A stretch of 13,165 nucleotides of DNA from an uncultured bacterium (GTDB lineage: Bacteria > Hydrothermota > Tepidihabitantia > Tepidihabitantales > Tepidihabitantaceae). Position numbers and translations under genes: made by a program. This document shows, piece by piece, positions 1-5,666 of the stretch. The notes under the pieces are model-generated. The model had not been told where the DNA came from, made no database searches, and was given only the letters and a program-made list of their open reading frames with translations. The first letter of the stretch is position 1, and every line of letters starts with the position of its first letter. Where the stretch lies: the NCBI GenBank assembly GCA_937139435.1, contig CAKZPX010000001.1, forward strand, positions 1 to 13,165. Direction: 5' to 3'.

Positions 1-259
1 CGGTGTATTGATGGTGGAGGCGATTGCTCAGGCAGGGGTACTTCTGGCGTTACTGCGGGAGCCGGAGAAGAAAGGGAAAACAACCCTTTTTGCCGGGATT
101 GAGCGGGTGCGGTTTCGGCGCATAGTGCGACCAGGGGAACGGCTGCGGATTGTGGTGAAGGTTATGGCTGCCAGAGCAGGGGTATACAAGTTTTCCGGAC
201 AGGTGCTGGTTGGTGATGAGTTTGTCTGTGAAGCGATAGTTAGCGGCGCGGTGCGTTAA
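1..259 (+). CDS. fabZ: 3-hydroxyacyl-ACP dehydratase FabZ, C-terminal part (5' end outside window)
   Basis: FabZ dehydrates (3R)-3-hydroxyacyl-ACP to trans-2-enoyl-ACP in cytosolic type II fatty acid synthesis. The frame is open from base 2 and reads GVLMVEAIAQAG, the usual FabZ stretch at the start of the long central helix of the hot-dog fold. It is followed by FAGIERVRFRRIVRPGERL, the conserved strand and turn of the family. About 85 residues are visible of a usual 140-150, so the N-terminal part and the catalytic His lie to the left of the window. An internal TTG/ATG near base 8-11 should not be taken as the start, because coding similarity runs through it. lpxA begins 22 bases downstream, the common fabZ-lpxA arrangement that links fatty acid and lipid A synthesis. 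A fused LpxC-FabZ form cannot be excluded. Confidence 0.9.
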   Translation, partial: GVLMVEAIAQAGVLLALLREPEKKGKTTLFAGIERVRFRRIVRPGERLRIVVKVMAARAGVYKFSGQVLVGDEFVCEAIVSGAVR

Positions 260-281
260 TAACTAACAGAAAATCCTGCTG

Positions 282-1037
282 ATGAGGGAAACAGTTATTC
301 ACCCGAGCGCTCTGATTGGTTCCGATGTTGTTCTCGGTGAGGGATGTCAGGTAGGACCATTCTGTCACTTTACCGGTAAAGTCAGGGTGGGAGCGGGTTG
401 CCGGTTTGGCACCGGGGTGGTTATTGGTGGGGAGCCGATGGACCGGGCTTATCAGGGTGAGAATAGCGGTGTAATGATTGGTGCCGGTAATGTTTTTTTT
501 GAGTTCGTTACCGTGCATCGGGCAGTGGGTGCGAGTTCCTGGACTGTGGTTGGCGATGGGAATTATATTATGAATTATGTTCATATCGCGCATAACTGTC
601 GTATTGGTAACGGATGTGTCATCACCAGCGGAGTGCTCCTGGGTGGTTACAGTCAGGTTGATGATTTAGCCAATATAGGTGGCAGCACCGGTGTGCATCA
701 GTTTTGCCGGATCGGAACGCTGGCAATGGTTGGAGCGCACTCTTATGTTAATCGGGATATACCACCGTTTGTTTTGGCAGCCGGCAGACCGTGTCGGGTG
801 CGGGGTTTAAATCGGGTTGGTTTGAACCGGTCAGGAATGGCACCGGAGAAAGTGGCGGTGCTGGAAGGGTTGTTCCGAGCTGTTTACCACTCAAGATTAC
901 CGTTGTCCGAGGCTTTGGAATGGATAAAAAATGAGCTGCTTAATGGTGTGGCACACGAGGAGGTTAGATGTTTTCTTGATTTCTGTGCCAGTTCCCGACG
1001 GGGAATTGAGTTGCGTTCGGGTAAGGAGGAGGAGTGA
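282..1037 (+). CDS. lpxA: Acyl-ACP--UDP-N-acetylglucosamine O-acyltransferase LpxA
   Basis: LpxA moves a 3-hydroxyacyl chain from ACP to UDP-GlcNAc, the first step of lipid A synthesis, in the cytosol. The 251 residues match the usual 255-265. Residues 1-180 carry hexapeptide repeats (left-handed beta-helix) and 185-251 form the helical C-terminal region. The active-site block HIAHNC is at 101-106, so His104 corresponds to the E. coli general base His125. GVHQFC at 137-142 supplies the His160 equivalent (His139). The E. coli LAGH block reads LGGY here, putting Tyr123 where His144 would be. No good Shine-Dalgarno precedes ATG 282, but MRETVIHPSALIG is a typical LpxA N terminus and fabZ ends just upstream, so coupled translation is plausible. 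A run of 8 T at 493-500 lies in frame. The stop overlaps the folC start. Confidence 0.95.
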   Translation: MRETVIHPSALIGSDVVLGEGCQVGPFCHFTGKVRVGAGCRFGTGVVIGGEPMDRAYQGENSGVMIGAGNVFFEFVTVHRAVGASSWTVVGDGNYIMNYVHIAHNCRIGNGCVITSGVLLGGYSQVDDLANIGGSTGVHQFCRIGTLAMVGAHSYVNRDIPPFVLAAGRPCRVRGLNRVGLNRSGMAPEKVAVLEGLFRAVYHSRLPLSEALEWIKNELLNGVAHEEVRCFLDFCASSRRGIELRSGKEEE

Positions 1038-2332
1038 CCTATAAAGAAGCGCTGGCATTTCTTGATTCATTAGTTAATTATGAAAGACAGCCCAAACCAA
1101 GGGACGAGTTTAAGTTAGATAACCTGCGTCGGGCGCTGGACCTTGCCGGTAACCCGGAAAAGAAGATAAGAAATGTCATTTTGATTGCGGGGACCAAGGG
1201 AAAGGGCTCGGTTAGTTATATGATTGAGGCGGGGTTAAGAGGTTGCGGACTGAAAACCGGTTTGTTTGTTTCACCACATCTCGTCTCGGTTCGGGAACGA
1301 ATGCAGTTGAATGGTCAGCCGGTAGAAAAGCGGATTTTTGCCCGGCTGATGGCATCCTGGCAACCGCTGGTCAGGAGGATGGGGTTGAGTTATTTTGAGA
1401 CGCTTACCGCAATGGCGTTCAGGCTATTCACGCAGGAGGATGTGGATTATGCGGTTGTGGAGGTTGGATTGGGTGGCAGACTGGATGCAACCAATTTAAG
1501 TGAGCCGGCGGTTGCGGTGATTACCAGAATCGGGTATGACCATATTCAGGTGCTGGGCAGCACCCTTACCCGGATTGCGCGAGAAAAGGCCGGGATAATG
1601 CGTGCGGGCAAACCGGTAGTAATCGGTCCCCAGAGCGAGGAGGCTAAAACGGAGTTGAAGCGGCAGGCAGAAAAAACTGGTGCTGTTCCAGTCTGGGTGG
1701 AAGAGCGGACAAGGGTGTGGGATGAATTGATTGGCGATGGGGGTTTAAGTTTTTCCTGTTTCACCGAGCTTGGTGCTGGAAGAGTGGAACTGAAGGTTCT
1801 GGGCAGGCACCAGGTAGAGAACTGCCGGATCGCCCTAACCGTTCTTGGTATTATTGCCCGTCAGGAACCACGGGTAAAATTTGAACCAGCGGTTAAGGCG
1901 ATTGCCGGGCTCGTGATTCCCGGACGCTGTCAGATTGTCCGGAAGAAACCGTTATTGATTGTGGACTCCTGTCATAATCCGGAATCAGGTGCGGCACTGG
2001 GCGGGGTTTTGCGCGATTACCTTAAAGAAAAGGTGATATTGATTTACGGTTCGTTACGTAAGAAATTGGTAAAGAGAACATTGGCGCCGATTGCACCCTG
2101 GGTTGATACTGCGATTGTTGTTTCTCCGGATTCTCCACGGGCAATGACACCAGGAGTTTTAAAAGGCATCTTGCGCCGGCTCGGGGTTTTCTGTGAAACC
2201 GCACCGAATTTGCCCGCGGCTCTAAAGCGTGCCGAGGAGCTAGCAGTGGGCCGGTTACCAATAGTTATTGCGGGTTCATTTTACCTTGCTGGTGCGGCAC
2301 TGGCGTTATTGACCGGACGGGATATAGATTAG
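1034..2332 (+). CDS. folC: Bifunctional folylpolyglutamate synthase / dihydrofolate synthase
   Basis: FolC is a cytosolic ATP-dependent Mur-ligase-type enzyme that adds glutamate to dihydropteroate and to folates. At 432 residues it has the normal length. The P-loop GTKGKGS is at 53-59. PHLVSVRERMQLNG follows from 81. EVGLGGRLDATN lies at 143-154, then GYDHIQVLG from 167 and REKAGI at 183-188, the region of the lysine that is carbamylated in the family. The C-terminal domain begins near PGRCQ (296-300), followed by DSCHNP at 311-316, where DGAHNP is more usual. The start is GTG at 1034, overlapping the lpxA stop by 4 bases (GTGA) and preceded by a strong AAGGAGGAGG at 1023-1032. Pairing with lpxA is presumably an operon of convenience. 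Whether both activities are present cannot be told from sequence alone. Confidence 0.94.
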   Translation: MTYKEALAFLDSLVNYERQPKPRDEFKLDNLRRALDLAGNPEKKIRNVILIAGTKGKGSVSYMIEAGLRGCGLKTGLFVSPHLVSVRERMQLNGQPVEKRIFARLMASWQPLVRRMGLSYFETLTAMAFRLFTQEDVDYAVVEVGLGGRLDATNLSEPAVAVITRIGYDHIQVLGSTLTRIAREKAGIMRAGKPVVIGPQSEEAKTELKRQAEKTGAVPVWVEERTRVWDELIGDGGLSFSCFTELGAGRVELKVLGRHQVENCRIALTVLGIIARQEPRVKFEPAVKAIAGLVIPGRCQIVRKKPLLIVDSCHNPESGAALGGVLRDYLKEKVILIYGSLRKKLVKRTLAPIAPWVDTAIVVSPDSPRAMTPGVLKGILRRLGVFCETAPNLPAALKRAEELAVGRLPIVIAGSFYLAGAALALLTGRDID

Positions 2333-2548
2333 ACTTTTGTCTTTTCAATTCTCAGAAGGTTTGGCTTAAATGAACAGACATCAGGGTTCTCTGTTGTTAT
2401 AGCATAAAAAATTTTACACCTTATTGTATTATCAATACTTACACATCTTCCTTCAGATAGAAAATCCTCATTTTTCTGGCATAAAATGTATAACCCTGCT
2501 GGGGATTTGGTCTGAAAGCTGTTAAAGAAAGTTGGAACGAAAGTTTGC
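2333..2548. other. AT-rich intergenic stretch without a convincing gene
   Basis: About 215 bases between folC and the fmdB promoter are clearly more AT-rich than the flanking genes. The minus strand keeps a 79-codon frame open here (2329-2568). It has no ribosome binding site and resembles no family I know, so I do not call it a gene. A 4-bp stem with TTTT loop at 2331-2342 just past the folC stop is too weak to call a terminator. Confidence 0.5.
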
Positions 2549-2577
2549 TTGACATTTAGAAGTCTCATTTTTATAAT
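2549..2577 (+). promoter_or_regulatory. Perfect-consensus sigma70-type promoter for fmdB
   Basis: TTGACA (2549-2554) and TATAAT (2572-2577) are separated by exactly 17 bases, the full consensus. Only TAGTT separates the -10 box from the fmdB ATG at 2583. The expected transcription start (about 6-8 bases after the -10 box) therefore falls on or next to the start codon, predicting a leaderless mRNA. It probably also drives the HU and 31-residue protein genes that follow. Confidence 0.8.
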
Positions 2578-2582
2578 TAGTT

Positions 2583-2810
2583 ATGCCAATTTATGAGTTC
2601 TGTTGCGAATCCTGTCACCACATATTTGAGGAATTGATATTAAATGGAGATGATGAAAAGAGTGTTGTTTGCCCTAATTGTAAAGGTAAGAGTTTGAAGC
2701 GGGTATTTTCAGTTTTCGGGGTGGCAGGGACAGAAAAGAAGGTGCAGAGTAGCACCGCAAAAAGCAGTTGCAGCCATTGTAGTTCCCATAATTGTAGCAG
2801 TTGTTCATAG
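2583..2810 (+). CDS. FmdB family zinc ribbon protein
   Basis: This is a small protein (75 residues) with the FmdB-type N terminus MPIYEFCCESCHHIFEE and a four-Cys zinc ribbon: CESC at 8-11 and CPNC near 30-33. The tail is rich in Ser and Cys and ends in SSHNCSSCS, as in many members. The family is named after a putative regulator near formamide/amide genes, but its molecular role is poorly defined. The start is fixed by the conserved MPIYE. No Shine-Dalgarno is present because the -10 promoter box sits 5 bases before the ATG. The HU gene begins 12 bases after the stop with its own strong ribosome binding site, so the two are probably co-transcribed. Confidence 0.9.
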   Translation: MPIYEFCCESCHHIFEELILNGDDEKSVVCPNCKGKSLKRVFSVFGVAGTEKKVQSSTAKSSCSHCSSHNCSSCS

Positions 2811-2822
2811 GAAGGAGATGTT

Positions 2823-3119
2823 ATGACAATCACTAAGGCAGACCTGGTGGAGACCATCGCCCGACAGATGGCGCCCAATATTACCAAGCGTGATGTCGGG
2901 AGAATTGTCCAGCTATTCATTGATGAACTTTGCCGTGCCCTGCAGGAGGGTAATCGGGTAGAGATTCGTGGGTTTGGTGTCCTGGCCACGAAGTTGCGCA
3001 AGCCGAAGGTGGCACGAAACCCCAGAACCAAGGCAACCGTGAATATCCCCCCCCGGCGGGTGCCGGTGTTTAAGGCATCAAGGTTATTAAAGGCAAGTTT
3101 AATGCGGAGTCAAACATAA
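2823..3119 (+). CDS. HU/IHF family DNA-binding protein
   Basis: A 98-residue nucleoid protein of the HU/IHF fold, which binds and bends DNA as a dimer. The N-terminal helices begin MTITKADLVETIA. The core motif VEIRGFGVLATKLRKPKVARNP, a variant of the family's GFGtF..r.r..R.gRNP, spans roughly 46-67. The beta-arm follows with PPRRVPVFKASRLLK. The sequence alone does not separate HU from IHF subunits. AAGGAG at 2812-2817 precedes ATG 2823 by a normal distance. An in-frame run of 8 C lies at 3047-3054. Neighbours are the FmdB-like gene upstream and a tiny basic-protein gene 17 bases downstream, so these three small genes likely share one promoter at 2549-2577. Confidence 0.93.
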   Translation: MTITKADLVETIARQMAPNITKRDVGRIVQLFIDELCRALQEGNRVEIRGFGVLATKLRKPKVARNPRTKATVNIPPRRVPVFKASRLLKASLMRSQT

Positions 3120-3136
3120 TTTAAAAGGAGAGGTAA

Positions 3137-3232
3137 ATGCCCTGCGGCAGGAAGCGTAAACTACGGAAGGTCAAGCGTCACAAGTACAAGAAGCGCCGCA
3201 AAGCGATGCGCCATAAGAAAAAGATTCGTTAA
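3137..3232 (+). CDS. 31-residue Arg/Lys-rich protein, probable ribosome-associated small protein
   Basis: ATG 3137 to TAA 3232 gives 31 residues, starting MPCGRKRKLRKVKRHK and ending HKKKIR. More than half are Arg, Lys or His. AAAAGGAGAGG (3123-3133) precedes the ATG, a good ribosome binding site, which supports a real gene despite its size. I recall very short MPCG-K/R-K-R proteins of similar composition in Bacteroidota-type genomes; short basic proteins of this kind (bTHX, bS22 or AURKAIP1/COX24-like) often bind rRNA. Ribosome association is thus an inference from composition and resemblance, not shown here. It follows the HU gene by 17 bases. Confidence 0.75.
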   Translation: MPCGRKRKLRKVKRHKYKKRRKAMRHKKKIR

Positions 3233-3391
3233 AAGCCGGAGTGCCTGATTGTGCCGATTGTGCCGGCACCTGTATAAAAGGTTCTATTATCCTGAGTCAC
3301 GAGGAACCGGAGGTACGGTAAAGTTTTTTTCTGGTAGCCGGGAATGGAATCAATCCTACATTAGCGTTACCCAACTCCGGAAAGGGGTATA
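3233..3391 (+). promoter_or_regulatory. Leader region of the sugar transferase gene, possible structured RNA
   Basis: This 159-base gap holds a tandem GATTGTGCC GATTGTGCC and a 10-bp palindrome GTGCCGGCAC (3260-3269). A poor promoter candidate is TTGTGC (3249-3254), 18 bases, TATAAA (3273-3278). Downstream, CCGGAG (3307-3312) can pair with CTCCGG (3375-3380), and nested inside it GGTAA (3317-3321) with TTACC (3367-3371). The outer stem ends just before the AAAGGGG ribosome binding site (3381-3387), so folding could affect translation. I do not recognise a known riboswitch class. Confidence 0.35.
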
Positions 3392-4717
3392 ATGACCTCT
3401 ACCGGTGGGCACAAAGGTGCACTGTTAATATTTCTTGAACTTATTTTTCTTTTCTGTGTAATTGCACTTTTACGCTTACTCCTTGTCCCATTTTCAATCG
3501 GGCTAACAACGGTTGCTGTCCTCTGGCTGGTGCTTGCCCTGGCGAGTTATCTGGTGGGTGAGTTTGAGTCCACTGCCCGGGCTAATTATGGTCTGACCAC
3601 CCGCACTCAGGCAGCCTTTGCCCTCAGCTATGTTGGTTATACCGGTATTCATTATCTCTGGTTGTGGTGCGAACCGCTGACCGTCCGTTTCTGGCTGGCG
3701 CTGTGGTTTTATCTTACATTTATTGCCCCACTGGTGGGGATTATTCTGCGCCGTATCGTTCCCCAGCGGGTGGTTCTTGTGACCGACTTTAATCAGGACA
3801 AGGTGGGGTTGTTGCGCTGGTGGGGTTTTGAGTGTGCCCGGATAGTTATGATTGAGGAGATAGCAGAATGGCTGAAAAACAATGCGGATACGGTGGGCAG
3901 GTTACGGGGCGGTAGCGATGCCGGGACGCGTGTTTCCCGATGGACGATGATCGTTGTGGATATTACTGATCCCCGCACCGAGTATCTGGTGGCGACACTT
4001 GCCCCGCGTTATTTTGTTGATTTTGTTGGGGTGCGTTCTTTTCGGATGTCTGCCTATCTTTTCGGACCGCACCCCCGTCCGCTCGGGCCTTTTGCCGGTG
4101 ATGGGATTTTGTGGCGGTTGAAAAGAATTATTGATATCGCACTTTGTTTTGTCGGACTACTGGTTTTGGGTTTGCCGATGCTGGTGATCGCTCTGCTGAT
4201 CAAACTTACAAGCCCCGGACCGGTTTTCTATCGGCATCGCCGGCTGGGAAGAAATATGGAGGAGTTTTATTTACTGAAGTTTCGCACAATGTTTCAGGAT
4301 GCTGATAGAAGACTGCAGGAGATTTTGCAGACTGACCCGGCAAAGCGCGCCGAGTTTGAGAAGACATTTAAATTAAAAGACGACCCGAGGGTCACACCGA
4401 TTGGCAAGTGGCTGCGCCGTTTGAGTCTGGACGAGTTGCCCCAGTTGTTTAATGTGCTTGCCGGGCAGATGAGTGTTGTTGGTCCCAGACCGATTGTGGA
4501 GCAGGAAGTCGGTTATTATCGGGATTATTCGCTCCTTTTGTTCCGGGTGGCTCCTGGATTGACCGGGCTGTGGCAGATTTCCGGTCGCACCGACACCAGT
4601 TATGAAGAACGGGTACGACTTGATACCCGCTATGTGCGGGAGTGGACGCTGGCGGGTGATGTGGCGATTATCTTTAAGACGATACCGGCGGTTTTGTCCC
4701 GGCGGGGGGCATATTAA
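3392..4717 (+). CDS. Polyprenyl-phosphate glycosyl-1-phosphate transferase (WbaP/exopolysaccharide initiation type)
   Basis: This enzyme transfers a sugar-1-phosphate from a nucleotide sugar to undecaprenyl phosphate at the inner membrane, the first step of many O-antigen, capsule or exopolysaccharide units. Of 441 residues, 10-122 hold about four hydrophobic segments. A soluble Rossmann-like part covers roughly 125-225. The catalytic bacterial-sugar-transferase domain runs 244-441. It opens with KRIIDIA (244-250) and a hydrophobic hairpin (251-273), then SPGPVFYRHRRLG, FRTM (297-300), SLDELPQ with the Asp-Glu pair (345-351), MSVVGPRP (360-367) and APGLTGLWQISGR (387-399). AAAGGGG lies 4 bases upstream of ATG 3392. 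The sugar cannot be predicted, and no other polysaccharide gene is in the window, so it may be a stand-alone initiator. The next gene starts 33 bases later. Confidence 0.93.
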   Translation: MTSTGGHKGALLIFLELIFLFCVIALLRLLLVPFSIGLTTVAVLWLVLALASYLVGEFESTARANYGLTTRTQAAFALSYVGYTGIHYLWLWCEPLTVRFWLALWFYLTFIAPLVGIILRRIVPQRVVLVTDFNQDKVGLLRWWGFECARIVMIEEIAEWLKNNADTVGRLRGGSDAGTRVSRWTMIVVDITDPRTEYLVATLAPRYFVDFVGVRSFRMSAYLFGPHPRPLGPFAGDGILWRLKRIIDIALCFVGLLVLGLPMLVIALLIKLTSPGPVFYRHRRLGRNMEEFYLLKFRTMFQDADRRLQEILQTDPAKRAEFEKTFKLKDDPRVTPIGKWLRRLSLDELPQLFNVLAGQMSVVGPRPIVEQEVGYYRDYSLLLFRVAPGLTGLWQISGRTDTSYEERVRLDTRYVREWTLAGDVAIIFKTIPAVLSRRGAY

Positions 4718-4750
4718 AGGCCGGAGGAGTTAGGTGAAAAAGGAGGTGGT

Positions 4751-5662
4751 ATGGTTCTTGAGCGCAGTGATTTAACTGTAATCAGGCTTCTGGAGAAGCG
4801 CGGGTTATTCTGGCGGGGGGAGGAGTTGAGTGATGCTGGTATTGAGCGGGATGATTTTCTGGAAGGGGTGCGCCGGCTGGTTGACTCCGGGTTAATTCGC
4901 TCTTTTCATCTGACATTGATGGTTCCGCCTTTGCTTGGTGGCAACTGGGTTCTGGCGGCTTTGTGGGCACGGGCAGATGAGCCAAGAAGGAGTGTCAGTG
5001 AGCTGGTTGCCCGGATAGGTTTTGTTAACGAGATTTTTATTAATTCCGGTTTGCCGGTAAATATCGGACCCAATATCGCCCTGTTGTTCTACTCGCGCGA
5101 CCTGGAAGGAGAGACGAGGTTTATTAAAAATTTGAGCGGGCTGAGCGGGGTAGAAGTTTTTCGGGTGCAGGAGTACAGTTTTCCGGTTTCCCTGCCTTTG
5201 TCCCGCGAGGAGAGGACGTTTCTCAGGTTTCTGGCTGATAATCCCGGTATCGACCTTGATGGTGTTGCCCGGGCGTTCGGGCAGAGTGCCGGCTGGGTGC
5301 AGGCAAAACTGGACCGGTTGTTCTGGAGCGATAAGAACCCTGCCGGCGTTTTCCGGATAATGCCCAGCCTTGACTGGACACGGTGCGTTAATTTTGCTCA
5401 TATCCATTTTCTTGTTGAGACCGGACACAGACCCGAGGTTTTGAGTAAATTAATTGCCGCTGGCGGGATGGAACTGGTGCTGGGGGGCAGGCAGATCGCC
5501 GGGCGTTTTGTGGGAGTGGAGGCTGATGTGTGGGGCATTGCTGAGATGATGGAGCGGGGTGCTTTTCTTAATCGGCTCTCCGGAGTGCGTGTGATCGGGG
5601 TGGTTTATCATCAGGAGCTTTTGATTCAGGATGAGTGGGTTAGACGGGTACTGGGGACATGA
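4751..5662 (+). CDS. Protein with two Lrp/AsnC-like winged-helix plus alpha/beta halves, probable regulator
   Basis: The 303 residues appear to be a tandem duplication. Residues 5-52 and 150-205 each read like a winged helix-turn-helix (for example LTVIRLLEKRG...FLEGVRRLVDSGLIR and ERTFLRFLADNPGIDLDGVARAFG). Each is followed by an alpha/beta stretch (about 60-145 and 212-300) with the strand-helix pattern of the Lrp/AsnC ligand (RAM) domain. No catalytic motif or signal peptide is visible. A DNA-binding regulator is the simplest reading. Fused Lrp-like proteins also include siroheme decarboxylases, so an enzyme is possible but less likely. An excellent AAAAAGGAGG (4738-4747) precedes ATG 4751. 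It may be co-transcribed with the sugar transferase. Its stop lies 4 bases from the stop of the opposing subtilase gene. I do not recognise a named family. Confidence 0.6.
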   Translation: MVLERSDLTVIRLLEKRGLFWRGEELSDAGIERDDFLEGVRRLVDSGLIRSFHLTLMVPPLLGGNWVLAALWARADEPRRSVSELVARIGFVNEIFINSGLPVNIGPNIALLFYSRDLEGETRFIKNLSGLSGVEVFRVQEYSFPVSLPLSREERTFLRFLADNPGIDLDGVARAFGQSAGWVQAKLDRLFWSDKNPAGVFRIMPSLDWTRCVNFAHIHFLVETGHRPEVLSKLIAAGGMELVLGGRQIAGRFVGVEADVWGIAEMMERGAFLNRLSGVRVIGVVYHQELLIQDEWVRRVLGT

Positions 5663-5666
5663 CTGA

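Noticed and set aside
2331..2346. Intrinsic terminator after folC (AGAC-TTTT-GTCT then TTTTC)
   Set aside because: A 4-bp stem with two GC pairs is too weak, and the T tract is short.
3300..3391. Cyclic-di-GMP riboswitch upstream of the sugar transferase
   Set aside because: GGTAG, GTTACC and CTCCGG words recall the class I consensus, but the conserved GCAAA-type elements and their order are missing.
5663..5666. Bidirectional terminator between the converging Lrp-like and subtilase genes
   Set aside because: Only 4 bases separate the stops and no stem-loop is visible around them.
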